In this document: positions 46,589-54,961 of the stretch, piece after piece
Numbering within the stretch: the stretch's first letter is position 1
Layout of the letters: each line of letters begins with the position of its first letter
Assembly: GCA_011088105.1 (NCBI GenBank)
Contig: JAALKI010000002.1
Location: forward strand, 1 to 64,000
From: Nitrospirota bacterium
GTDB lineage: Bacteria; Nitrospirota; Nitrospiria; Nitrospirales; UBA8639
Length of the DNA: 64,000 nt
Direction of reading: 5' to 3'
Position numbers and translations under genes: made by a program
Notes under the pieces: generated by a model
Database searches by the model: none
What the model was told of the DNA's origin: nothing
Seen by the model: only the letters and a program-made list of their open reading frames with translations

Positions 46589-46906
46589 ATGGATATAGAT
46601 GCGTTCAGGAAAATGGTAGCGAAGAAGCCGGACGGATTTCTGGGACGCTATGGTCTAGGAGACAAGATCCTCAAGGAAGGTGGGAATCTTGAGGAAGCTG
46701 TGGAACACCTTCGTGTTGCAGTGCAGCTTGATCCCGTGCATGTCGCTTCCCACTTTGCTTTAGGCCGTGCGTTGGCTGGACTGAAAAAGAACGAGGAGGC
46801 CAAGACGGTGCTCACCGCCGGCATCGCCGCAGCACAATCAGGCCGCTCAAGTGGGGGAGGGGATCTCGTTCCGGAGATGCGTGCGCTAATCCAGTCTTTG
46901 AGATAA
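46589..46906 (+). CDS. Small TPR-like protein
   Basis: A 105-residue soluble protein of two or three helical TPR-type units, seen in GLGDKILKEGGNLEEAVEHLRVAVQLDPVHVASHFALGRALAGL. AAGGGA lies about 8 nt before ATG. It resembles small tetratricopeptide proteins of unknown function. It converges on a degenerate minus-strand gene. Confidence 0.78.
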   Translation: MDIDAFRKMVAKKPDGFLGRYGLGDKILKEGGNLEEAVEHLRVAVQLDPVHVASHFALGRALAGLKKNEEAKTVLTAGIAAAQSGRSSGGGDLVPEMRALIQSLR

Positions 46907-47214
46907 CGTTTTCATTCCAGGCTTCTTCAACAGGGGATATTTCCAATGCTTGGGGTGCACTCCATAGCCCCGATTCAGCAATACCTCTGCTGCTCGGCTA
47001 TCTTTGTTTTCTATCAGTTCGGCCAGTCGGTTAATGGCCCGATGTCCGTGCGTCCTTGCCAGCTCGATTACCTTGAAATAGTAATAGAGGTCGAATAGCA
47101 GTCAGTTCGCTTTCTTGATAATCTAAATCCCGTTTTGCATGGCGCTTTACAAGCAAGGTAGGCTTTAACTGCAGTTGCCCTCTTACCTTAAAACAGGGGA
47201 GTGCCGGAAACCTT
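46886..47214 (-). pseudogene. Degenerate hypothetical gene on the minus strand
   Basis: Two adjacent minus-strand frames read like one protein split by a frameshift. The downstream frame (46886-47101) contains VIELARTHGHRAINRLAELI and ENKDSRAAEVLLNRGYGVHP but has no start codon. The upstream frame (to about 47214) contains QLQLKPTLLVKRHAKR and DLDYQESELTAIR. Joining them near 47085-47100 needs a one-base skip. No family was recognised. Coordinates of the 5' part are approximate. The last codons overlap the small TPR gene. Confidence 0.35.
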
Positions 47215-47652
47215 TATACCCCTAAGGTCTTCAGGAAATTGATGGGACCGTCTCCCATACCCGTCGCCGTCGGTATCCACTGTCATCTGAATAGAGGGAT
47301 GCCGAAGACGGAAAGAGTTTAGGCTCGAAGACGGAAAGAGTTTAGGCTCGAAGACTTCATTGAATATTTATATGTCATTGAGGTTGAGACCGGCACCTAC
47401 CTGTGCCTCTATCTCTCTCTTCCAATCTGATTCTAGTCTCATCCCACATTTAGATAGCTGCTCACGCAGTAAACATCAAAGACAAAAAGACCGAAACGTT
47501 CAACAAAGGGCATTCAATTTTTCTTTCGGGCCGTTTTTACCCTCACGTCGAAATTAAAAGCGGGGCATATTCCTCATTTTGGAACAGAAATTGCTGTTTA
47601 TAACAAGCAATCCGTTTTACCCTTTTATCAACCATGATGTGAGAACACTATC
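46907..47652. other. Stretch without an intact gene
   Basis: It holds the degenerate minus-strand gene (to about 47214) and the 23-bp tandem repeat at 47304-47355. From 47356 to 47652 nothing recognisable was found except AT-rich sequence that may contain the promoter of the following secreted protein gene. Confidence 0.45.
47304..47355. repeat. 23-bp tandem direct repeat
   Basis: Two exact copies of a 23-bp unit (47304-47326 and 47327-47349) beginning GAAGACGGAAAG and ending GGCTC, plus six bases of a third copy. Confidence 0.9.
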
Positions 47653-47670
47653 TTGCCGAACCACACACAG

Positions 47671-49035
47671 ATGACCGGCCGTGCATGGCCATCTCACCCA
47701 GCTATTCGGCTCTTTTTCATCGTTGGGGTCATCGTGTTTTGGACACACGACTGTGCAAGTTATGCAACAGCTATCCCCCCTTTCCCTCTTCATACGAAGG
47801 GTTCATCCAATGCGTTTGAAACTCCTGATGCCTTAGACGCCAGAGATATGCTCCCGCCAGAACTGCTCACGGGCGAACACCACACAGTATTGGACGACGT
47901 CGTGCCCTTTCGGTTGATGAATCATTTCACAATCACCTCACCATTTGGACAGTTTGAGGCCTATGGCGAAGACATGCTGAAAATTCGCATTCAGGAAATT
48001 CAGGCCCTAGCCACGATAGAAGAGGAAACGAATCAATTACATTGTCTAGCCGAGGGCGCTAAGAATGCTGCCCTTAGCCCCTTTAAGTTTGTATTAGGCC
48101 TGCTAACTGATCCAGCCAAAACGATCCTCGCGATTCCCAAGGGAATGTGGCGGGTTACGACCCGTCTCCAGGAAATGGCCAATGGCGAACGAGGAGAACT
48201 TGAGGAAACTGAAAGCAAAGAACTCATCGGGGTTTCTTTCGTTAAGCGCCGGATCGCTGATGAATTTGAGGTCGATGTCTATTCATCGAACCCGGTGTTA
48301 CAGGCAAAACTTAACAGTCTGAGTTGGGCAGCCTATGCCGGTGATACCGGCATTCGATTAGCCACAATCCCCATTGATGGCCCGGCCAACGCGGTGCTCA
48401 CCGGCACTTCGTTGAGTACGACCATCGGCGATCTCCTGCGAGACTATGCGCCTGAAGACCTTCGCCGGCTGAATCGTAAAAAATTGACAAGGATGGACAT
48501 CAAGAAGTCACTCATTGAAGAATTTCTGCGTCACCGCTGGTATTCCCCACGCCATGAAACGGTATTGGTCCAAGCGTTGGCAGAGATGGAAAACGTGGAG
48601 AACCGAGGAAGATTTTTAGAGGCAGCGCTCTCAGCTGAGTTTGAAGAAGAAGCCCTGTTTTTCCAACGCATGGCTGAAATGATGGCAGCGTATCATCAGA
48701 ATGTTGCACCTATCAATGAGATAGTTGTTGTCAAAGATCAGTTGATCATGGGATACACGAATGACCAATCCCTTGTCGCCATGCTTCCCGTGTTGCGCCT
48801 TCCATGGAAAAGAGAGGTTGCTGATGCAGCCGATGCCATCACCAGTTGGAACTCACGAGACCATCAAGTGGAAAAGATCGAGATCTGGATTGAGGGCAAG
48901 CCAACGCCTCGCGCCCATCATCAACTCCTCGCCAAAGGGCTCACGATCCACGAACATGCCAGGGATCAATTACTTGTTGCCTCATCCAAAGATCAAACTA
49001 ATACAATTGTTGCATCCGTTCTTGCCCAAGATTGA
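47671..49035 (+). CDS. Hypothetical exported protein
   Basis: A 454-residue protein. An N-terminal hydrophobic segment (LFFIVGVIVFWTHDCASYATA) looks like a signal peptide. The mature part has a helical middle with PFKFVLGLLTDPAKTILAIPKGMWR and DVYSSNPVLQAKLNSLSWAAYAGD, and a C-terminal alpha/beta part. No family was recognised. Neither the ATG at 47671 nor the TTG at 47653 has a clear ribosome binding site, so the start is uncertain. It is in the accessory stretch and converges on the eCIS-cargo-like gene. Confidence 0.75.
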   Translation: MTGRAWPSHPAIRLFFIVGVIVFWTHDCASYATAIPPFPLHTKGSSNAFETPDALDARDMLPPELLTGEHHTVLDDVVPFRLMNHFTITSPFGQFEAYGEDMLKIRIQEIQALATIEEETNQLHCLAEGAKNAALSPFKFVLGLLTDPAKTILAIPKGMWRVTTRLQEMANGERGELEETESKELIGVSFVKRRIADEFEVDVYSSNPVLQAKLNSLSWAAYAGDTGIRLATIPIDGPANAVLTGTSLSTTIGDLLRDYAPEDLRRLNRKKLTRMDIKKSLIEEFLRHRWYSPRHETVLVQALAEMENVENRGRFLEAALSAEFEEEALFFQRMAEMMAAYHQNVAPINEIVVVKDQLIMGYTNDQSLVAMLPVLRLPWKREVADAADAITSWNSRDHQVEKIEIWIEGKPTPRAHHQLLAKGLTIHEHARDQLLVASSKDQTNTIVASVLAQD

Positions 49036-49259
49036 GTGGCTTTCTCAGAGACTCGGATAGAGTTCTCCACTGACCTATTCACTCTTCAGGCTCTGTAACA
49101 GGATTGGGAAGTTGTAAGAAGTTTATTCGGGTTGAGCCGGCATTTTGCACCATTCTAGCTGATTCAACAATCGAGGCCGGTGCACCCTAGCCGGCTCGAC
49201 TACCTCGCGAGCAACTTTCGATAGCTGTCAATTGTAGAGCCTCTCAGATCCTAGGTTGC

Positions 49260-50507
49260 TCACGCGCATTTATGAGAAGGCTCTCCTGAGGAAAGTGGCA
49301 TTAATGCCAGCACCATGGCCTTGTAGGTCCTTAACGCGTTTTCGTTTTGCCCCGCGTTGATTAAGGCCACGCAGTCACGAACGGTTTGATAGATCTGATC
49401 CAAGATTGATTCTGCATTTGACTGTTGGGCAATAGCCTCCACAATGCCAGGTGCAATGTCGTAATACTGCTCAATCAGACGCGGACCATCTGTCGTCCCA
49501 TGCAGATAGCCATCCCGAAATGCCCGTAACACACGGAGTTCCTCGCAATCGTCCGGGAGCCCTTTTGCCTCAACACAGGCCGTAGTCAGGAAGCACTTCT
49601 TCTTTTTGCGCTGATCCTGCTCTATTTTCTTCAGTACACCTTCGACAGCACCGCGGTGGATATGTCCATATGTCTCATAGTATGTTTCAAATGATTTCAT
49701 TTGAAGCATGTGGTCAAATGCTGCGAAGTAGATTTCCTTTTTGATCTTGGGCTTAATCTGTAGGAACGTCGGTTTGGCAAGTAGAAAGCTGTCCCATTCA
49801 AACCGTTCCTGAATAATCGAACGCCGTTCGGCCTTGCCTCCCCTTGCATATTCCTGGTCGAGAGTGTCGCCAAGATCTGTGACACCATAGTCAGATGGAT
49901 CTTTCCCAAGAATCGCTCCCGTCTGATAATCCTTTTCTACTTCGAGAAACCGCCCAGATTGTGCAGCATTGGCGGTCTCAAAGATGACATTGGATAAGAT
50001 CATGGCAGGATGTCCTTCCATGTTGAAAAAGGTTGTCCCATCCTTGAAATACGCCTCGCTGGTCCCTCCGCCTTTCTTGGGTTTGGCTTTATACTCGAGT
50101 TCCTTACCATGGTGTGTCATGGTTTCTTTAGATGCCGACTTCCGAAGATCCGAAAACTCACTCGACTCCGTTGTTAATGATTCTGCAAAGTCCGATGCAC
50201 CAATTTGAGGCTTTTGGCCCAAATCTTTGCTCACTTCATCCCACAATCCATCTCGCTGCACGACTTTGGATGAGCTTTGACGAATCGCTTCCGTTACTTT
50301 CCGTTGGGCAACCATCTGCGGGCTACGGTGAATCGCTTCGGTGAGCTTGTGTTGAGCAATAGCTTTGGGACGCAGATCGACAAACATGGGAGTGTCGTTC
50401 AAGAACGATTCAGGTGTGGAGCGTTGCGTCGTGAGTGGCGAAGAGACGCGGTCTGCACCTGCCTTGTTTTCAGAAGCCTGATGAGATTGATTGTCGGAGA
50501 CTTTCAT
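49260..50507 (-). CDS. eCIS-cargo-like protein with CFI-box C-terminal domain
   Basis: A 415-residue protein without a signal peptide. Residues about 40-85 carry a repeated leader (FVDLRPKAIAQHKLTEAI, then SPQMVAQRKVTEAI and SSKVVQRDG) like the disordered N-termini of proteins loaded by extracellular contractile injection systems, where DNRPEAxAQRKLQEM-type units recur. The middle is unassigned. Residues about 310-345 hold a CFI-box: CFLTTACVEAKGLPDDCEEL then RVLRAFRDGYL. The cargo role is inferred from the leader; no injection-system gene is in this window. GAGGA lies 9 nt before ATG. Confidence 0.72.
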   Translation of the reverse strand: MKVSDNQSHQASENKAGADRVSSPLTTQRSTPESFLNDTPMFVDLRPKAIAQHKLTEAIHRSPQMVAQRKVTEAIRQSSSKVVQRDGLWDEVSKDLGQKPQIGASDFAESLTTESSEFSDLRKSASKETMTHHGKELEYKAKPKKGGGTSEAYFKDGTTFFNMEGHPAMILSNVIFETANAAQSGRFLEVEKDYQTGAILGKDPSDYGVTDLGDTLDQEYARGGKAERRSIIQERFEWDSFLLAKPTFLQIKPKIKKEIYFAAFDHMLQMKSFETYYETYGHIHRGAVEGVLKKIEQDQRKKKKCFLTTACVEAKGLPDDCEELRVLRAFRDGYLHGTTDGPRLIEQYYDIAPGIVEAIAQQSNAESILDQIYQTVRDCVALINAGQNENALRTYKAMVLALMPLSSGEPSHKCA

Positions 50508-50696
50508 GGCCTTTTTTCCTCTTGACGAGCCATAAGGCTGAATAAAACTGGGTTTTTAAGAGAAAACGAAACCGTAGCACAGAATATTATGGGGGAGCCA
50601 GAACGATTAAGACGGCTCCACATCTAAAAAAGATCAACAGACAGCAATTATCAAGGCAAAACATTATCTTGCAGACTATGAGAAGGAGGCGATACC

Positions 50697-50957
50697 ATGC
50701 CGAGAGTAGCCGGTAGACCTTTAGATTTTGCCAATCTGGACGTCCTGAAAATCCTGAGCAGGTGCCCTGTACCTAGAAGAAATTCTGGCAGATTGACCCA
50801 AAAGTCTAAAGATTTACGACGCGGTGGTCTTCTTCTAATTACCTTCATGCCATATAAGACAAGTAATCGTCAGATTCCGACCTCTTTCCCCATCTCCTTG
50901 ATGAAAAACTGTATCTCAACAGATACGCCATTGTATCTGTTGAGATACAAACTGTGA
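50697..50957 (+). CDS. Possible small basic protein
   Basis: An 86-codon frame from an ATG with AAGGAGG 7 nt upstream, the best ribosome binding site in the region. The start reads MPRVAGRPLDFANLDVLKIL and the product is Arg/Lys-rich. The last third runs through the inverted repeat at 50910-50949, so translation there may be fortuitous. No family was recognised. It could be a decayed gene. Confidence 0.3.
   Translation: MPRVAGRPLDFANLDVLKILSRCPVPRRNSGRLTQKSKDLRRGGLLLITFMPYKTSNRQIPTSFPISLMKNCISTDTPLYLLRYKL
50910..50949. repeat. Perfect 17-bp inverted repeat (hairpin)
   Basis: Left arm 50910-50926 starts TGTATCTCAACAG, six-base loop GCCATT, and right arm 50933-50949 is its exact complement. 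Each arm itself carries GTATC and GATAC half-sites. No T run follows on either strand, so a simple terminator is less likely. Confidence 0.9.
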
Positions 50958-51089
50958 AAACGATAAACCTACTTAGGGCTTGTTTGGACTACGCTGGATG
51001 CCTTTGCAAACCTAGAACCCTTATCCCAACAAGCGATCCATCATTTTGTTGAGTAAAAAACCCTTAGTTTCTCACCGATGGCGTGAAAT

Positions 51090-51117
51090 TTGCTCATCAC
51101 CCTTTGAAAAGTATACA
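51090..51117 (+). promoter_or_regulatory. Possible promoter of the OM barrel gene
   Basis: TTGCTC (51090-51095) and TATACA (51112-51117) with a 16-bp spacer, 43 bp before the ATG. Confidence 0.45.
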
Positions 51118-51160
51118 AATATTCTTCTCTAACTTTTTAATTTTTAAAGGAGTCCTGTAC

Positions 51161-51736
51161 ATGATCAAATTTCAACGATTTGTCACTCTTTTCGCCTGCC
51201 TCTTACTCATCCCAATGTTTTGCTGGGCTGGTGAACCCGCAAAGTATGACCAATCAGGCTTCTATGCTGGGGTGGGTGGTCTCTATGCAATTGAAAACTT
51301 TGATGCAAACGGTATTGATATCGATAATGCACCAGGGTTTAACTTCCGTGTCGGATATCGATTGACATCCCATTGGGCCGTGGAAGCCATGGGCGAGCGC
51401 GTTGATGACTTTGATTTTAGGGTCAGCGGGGTTAATGGAAGTGTAGACACATGGACCGGAACACTGAACGGCAAGTTCTTTTTCCTGACTGACCGCTTTC
51501 AGCCCTATGGACTCTTTGGTCTTGGCTTCATGCGAGGTCATGTACGAGCCAGTTCCGCATTTGGTAGTGCCAGTGCTACTGAAACGGACTTGGCCCTTCG
51601 ATTTGGCGGCGGGGTTGACTCGTACATTACTGAACATTGGCTCATCAATACGGAAGTCTCTTATGTACTTCCCACTGGTGATATCGACGATATTGACTAT
51701 GTTTCCCTAGGCCTCGGTATCCAATACCGTTTTTAA
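51161..51736 (+). CDS. Outer-membrane beta-barrel protein (OmpW/OmpA-like)
   Basis: A 191-residue protein. A signal peptide (FVTLFACLLLIPMFCWAG) is followed by alternating strands with aromatic girdles (GFYAGVGGLYAIENF, WAVEAMGERVDDF, FQPYGLFGLGFMRG, FGGGVDSYITEHWLINTEVSYVL) and the C-terminal Phe of outer-membrane proteins (GIQYRF), recognised by the BAM complex. An eight-stranded barrel is expected. ATG at 51161 has AAAGGAG 8 nt upstream; a longer frame to 51083 is not supported. Confidence 0.9.
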   Translation: MIKFQRFVTLFACLLLIPMFCWAGEPAKYDQSGFYAGVGGLYAIENFDANGIDIDNAPGFNFRVGYRLTSHWAVEAMGERVDDFDFRVSGVNGSVDTWTGTLNGKFFFLTDRFQPYGLFGLGFMRGHVRASSAFGSASATETDLALRFGGGVDSYITEHWLINTEVSYVLPTGDIDDIDYVSLGLGIQYRF

Positions 51737-51764
51737 CCGAGACTTTTACCCTAGATCTAGTCTG

Positions 51765-51799
51765 ACGCAGGCTACGGCTAAAAAGCTGTAGCCTGTGTT
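51765..51799. terminator. Hairpin after the OM barrel gene
   Basis: An imperfect stem around CAGGCTACGGCT and AGCTGTAGCCTG separated by AAAA. It lies 29 bp after the barrel gene stop. There is no long T run, so termination strength is uncertain. Confidence 0.5.
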
Positions 51800-51876
51800 A
51801 CACTTAAAGGACACCACCATGCCTACGCCTATTACAGAGCACACGATGTCTTCACGCTCTGCTTCTTGCCGGAGCA

Positions 51877-52251
51877 TTGCTTGGCCCTTTTCCTGCGGCA
51901 GGCCTCGAACCTGAACCGCATCCCATGGATACGTTCCTCACCAACATTCTCAATTTTCAAGATCCTACTGGTATCCGAGGCACGCTCCGATACATTGACA
52001 CAGAAGAACAAACACTGTGGCTCAATTGGGAACAACGATCAGATGATCGACCGTTGTTCAAGACAGGGTGGAAGTTAGTGCCAGGGGATGCTACGTTACT
52101 CCTCTATCCTCAAGATTCAACACAATTGGACGCATTGCAACATATCTCAAAAGGCACCCCGCTTGAGATGATCATTCAACGCGATCCTGAAGGACATCGA
52201 CGTATTCTTTCGTTCCAGGATCTTTCCCTTCCGAAGGAAATACCCCTCTAA
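51877..52251 (+). CDS. Small secreted hypothetical protein with a disrupted leader
   Basis: The 124-residue frame from TTG reads GPFPAAGLEPEPHPMDTFLT and on, with a small alpha/beta domain (LRYIDTEEQTLWLNWEQ). In the same frame, upstream codons give RCLHALLLAGALL, which completes a signal peptide, but no good start lies there. An ATG at 51819 with AAAGGA 7 nt upstream is in another frame. One base too many or too few between 51819 and about 51850 would join the two. Unknown function; true start not resolved. Confidence 0.55.
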   Translation: MLGPFPAAGLEPEPHPMDTFLTNILNFQDPTGIRGTLRYIDTEEQTLWLNWEQRSDDRPLFKTGWKLVPGDATLLLYPQDSTQLDALQHISKGTPLEMIIQRDPEGHRRILSFQDLSLPKEIPL

Positions 52252-52438
52252 GTCATACCTCTTTCCTAGTATCGCATGCTCATACTTCTATCTAGATAGC
52301 ACAGATCTTTTTGATCTGATATGATGCCATTCATACATTCCAATCTTGGGACCGCTCACCTTTTTGTCTCCCCTGACTGAGAGCCGCGATCTTTTCCAGA
52401 CAGCCTTTTTTCATCTTTTAAGCGGAGGATCTGTTCTT

Positions 52439-52981
52439 ATGAGAGTGCTTCGATTCACCTTCAGGGTTTTATGCACTTTTGTCCTTATTGCCGGCATTGT
52501 TCCAACATCGATCCAGGCCAAGTCCTCAGAAGCAGCGTCCAGCATGACGATTGCTGATGGAATGATGGTATCCCTAGAGTATACCCTGACCTTAGAAGAT
52601 CAAGCTGTCCTAGACACCAATGTCGGTGGGGCTCCCCTCACCTTCGCTCAAGGTTCTCACAAAATCATCCCAGGGTTAGAGCAGGCCCTGGAAGGGATGA
52701 AAGCGGGCGAAAGCAAAAAAGTGACCGTTGGGCCTCAAGATGGGTATGGCGAGATTGACCCACGTGGGTTTCAAGAGATCCCTATCGACCAAATTCCACC
52801 AGACGCCCGAAAAGTTGGGATGCAACTACAAGGTAAAAATCCTGAAGGACATGTCATTCGCCCCGTCGTCAAAGAAGTAAAAGAACATGTGGTCGTTCTA
52901 GATTTCAACCATCCTTTGGCAGGAAAAACCTTGTACTTTGACGTTAAAGTCTTGGATGTGACAGCAGGCACAAGCCCCTAG
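52439..52981 (+). CDS. Periplasmic FKBP-type peptidyl-prolyl isomerase
   Basis: A 180-residue protein: a signal peptide (FVLIAGIVPTSIQA), then an FKBP/SlyD-like fold. The beta strand MVSLEYTLTLEDQAVLDTNVGG, the flap SHKIIPGLEQALEGMKAGESK and GPQDGYGEIDPRGFQEIP show an FKBP with an inserted chaperone flap (about residues 105-160), as in SlyD. It likely helps fold periplasmic proteins. ATG at 52439 has GGAGG 10 nt upstream; an earlier frame lacks a site. Confidence 0.92.
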   Translation: MRVLRFTFRVLCTFVLIAGIVPTSIQAKSSEAASSMTIADGMMVSLEYTLTLEDQAVLDTNVGGAPLTFAQGSHKIIPGLEQALEGMKAGESKKVTVGPQDGYGEIDPRGFQEIPIDQIPPDARKVGMQLQGKNPEGHVIRPVVKEVKEHVVVLDFNHPLAGKTLYFDVKVLDVTAGTSP

Positions 52982-53269
52982 CCTAGCTGCACAGACCCCG
53001 GGCAAATAAGATTGAATCCATGCTTCAAGAATGCGTGGATGCTTCACAACAGGGTATCAGGCAGCATAACCGCAATTTCATCATGCTCATGGGCATGTTT
53101 AATGAAACATCCACACACCTCCTGTGACAAGTTCAGCCTCAATGGCATAGATGAACTGTGTTCTTTGAATGTCACAGCGTCTTTACCTAAGAAGTGGAAT
53201 GCAAGCAATTCAACAGACGACGAATAAGCAGATCGGCAAACAGCAATTCTGAATGCCAGGGATCAGTTT

Positions 53270-53968
53270 ATGTGTGGACGCTATACGTTAAAGACAGCCT
53301 CTGAGATTGTGGCCAAACATTTTCAACTCCCTGCCCCCTTGCCAACACAGGCTTGCTATAATATTGCACCATCTCAGCTTGTCTCTTGCGTCCGAACTAT
53401 TCCGGAATGCACTATGCGCGAAGGAACACTGATGCATTGGGGGTTGCGTCCCTCTTGGTCCAAAGCTTCTTCAACCGGAGCCATGTTAATCAATGTCCGT
53501 GCGGAAACCGTAAGCCAGAAGCCTGCGTTTCGAAGCGCGTTTCGTCAACGTCGGTGTTTTATCATCGCCGACGGGTTCTATGAATGGCAGCGCAGAGGGT
53601 CGAGTAAACAACCCTACTATATCCGCCTTCACACCGAGCAACCTTTTGCCTTTGCCGGATTATGGGAACATTGGACAGAACCTGACGGTGCTATCAGGGA
53701 AACCTGTGCGATACTCACAACGGAACCGAATACACTCATCGCTCCACTACATCATCGAATGCCGGTGATCATTCCTCCTCACCATTACAATCTGTGGCTA
53801 GACCCTCATGTTCAAGAATTGAATCAGGTGCAAACCTTGTGCTGCGCCCTTACTCTACCCAAGAGATGGTGGCCATCCCCGTCAGCCGACAAGTCAATGA
53901 TCCACGCAACAATGATCCCACCTGCCTTAAGCCAGTGGAGTTACCTGAGGATACACAGCCAGATCTAG
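53270..53968 (+). CDS. SRAP (YedK/HMCES-type) protein, 3' frameshift
   Basis: A 232-residue SOS-response-associated protein that forms a thiazolidine crosslink to abasic sites in single-stranded DNA. The catalytic Cys2 is present (MCGRYTL), along with LINVRAETVSQKPAFRSAF, CFIIADGFYEW, FAGLWEHW, the TTEPN segment and HHRMPVI. After about codon 190 the frame diverges from the family; the next frame continues as LLRPYSTQEMVAIPVSRQVN up to 53988. A duplicated TG at 53837-53844 explains it. Its restored end overlaps the rluD-type gene. Confidence 0.88.
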   Translation: MCGRYTLKTASEIVAKHFQLPAPLPTQACYNIAPSQLVSCVRTIPECTMREGTLMHWGLRPSWSKASSTGAMLINVRAETVSQKPAFRSAFRQRRCFIIADGFYEWQRRGSSKQPYYIRLHTEQPFAFAGLWEHWTEPDGAIRETCAILTTEPNTLIAPLHHRMPVIIPPHHYNLWLDPHVQELNQVQTLCCALTLPKRWWPSPSADKSMIHATMIPPALSQWSYLRIHSQI

Positions 53969-53970
53969 CG

Positions 53971-54912
53971 TTACCGCTTAGCTTCTAATTCCTGAAACAT
54001 TCTCTGCATATCAGATGGAGGAGACACAGTATATTCCTGAAAAACGCCCAAAGAGGGGTGCTGAAACCCTAGAGTACGTGCATGGAGCATGACCCGTGGA
54101 ACAGGTATCTCTTCTACCCAACAGGACTTTTCTCCACCATAGGTATAATCGCCTAATATTGGATGTCCAAGAGACAGCATATGCACACGGAGTTGATGTG
54201 TTCGCCCTGTCTGAGGATACAACAACACATGGGAGGCGAGGTCTTTGAATCGACTGGCGATAGAATATTCCGTGACGGAGACTTTTGGCTTCTCCGTGTT
54301 TGGTGAGCACGTTCTCTTCTCTTTTGTATCTCGACCAATGGCTTGTTCAATCACACCATGATTGTTCTGAGGCGTACCGCAAATGAGCGCTTCATAGGTT
54401 CTCACGATCGTATGCCGTTCAAATTGCACAGCCAACGCACGATGTGCCTGATCGGTTTTTGCAACTACCATCACTCCAGACGTATTCTTGTCCAACCGAT
54501 GAACCAGACCAGGCTGGCTCATCCTGTTCCCATTGGAGCTCGTTCTTTCAGAGGCTTGAAAATGTCGCAGGAGTGCATTCATTAAGGTTCCTGTCCAATG
54601 TCCTGACGCCGGATGCACCACAATTCCAGCAGGTTTGTTCAGCACCAAAAGCATAGCATCTTCGTACAGGATCTCTAGCGAAACCACTACTCCCTGCGCC
54701 ATTAACGGTCCTGGTTGAGGAGTCTCCATCGTAATGTGATCGCCAGGTTTGATTTTCTGACTCGGTCTGACAATCTGGGCGTTGAGCCGAATGCGGCCAC
54801 ATTCGATCAACCGCTGAAGACTGGAACGCGAGATATCTGGCTCGCGATGCCGCAGAAAGACATCAAGACGTTTCGGCACTTCTCCGGCAGTAATCAGGAA
54901 CTCAGTAATCAT
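53971..54912 (-). CDS. RluA/RluD family 23S rRNA pseudouridine synthase
   Basis: A 313-residue enzyme. An S4 RNA-binding domain (RLDVFLRHREPDISRSSLQRLI) precedes the catalytic domain with LVLNKPAGIVVHPASGHWTGTL, LVHRLDKNTSGVMVVAKT (catalytic Asp in HRLD) and the FKDLASHVLLYPQTGRTHQLRVHM segment typical of RluD. RluD modifies positions near 1911-1917 of 23S rRNA; the exact site for this protein is inferred. It is convergent with the SRAP gene. Confidence 0.93.
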   Translation of the reverse strand: MITEFLITAGEVPKRLDVFLRHREPDISRSSLQRLIECGRIRLNAQIVRPSQKIKPGDHITMETPQPGPLMAQGVVVSLEILYEDAMLLVLNKPAGIVVHPASGHWTGTLMNALLRHFQASERTSSNGNRMSQPGLVHRLDKNTSGVMVVAKTDQAHRALAVQFERHTIVRTYEALICGTPQNNHGVIEQAIGRDTKEKRTCSPNTEKPKVSVTEYSIASRFKDLASHVLLYPQTGRTHQLRVHMLSLGHPILGDYTYGGEKSCWVEEIPVPRVMLHARTLGFQHPSLGVFQEYTVSPPSDMQRMFQELEAKR

Positions 54913-54961
54913 GCGATAGAAAGATCAGAAAAAATTTGAGATATGCGATTATCTCTCTTTG

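Larger units (their letters stand above)
50508..51160. other. Non-coding stretch with a strong hairpin
   Basis: It contains the 17-bp perfect inverted repeat at 50910-50949 and a promoter-like pair before the OM barrel gene (TTGCTC 51090-51095, TATACA 51112-51117, 16-bp spacer). A possible small gene lies at 50697-50957; nothing else was recognised. Confidence 0.5.
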
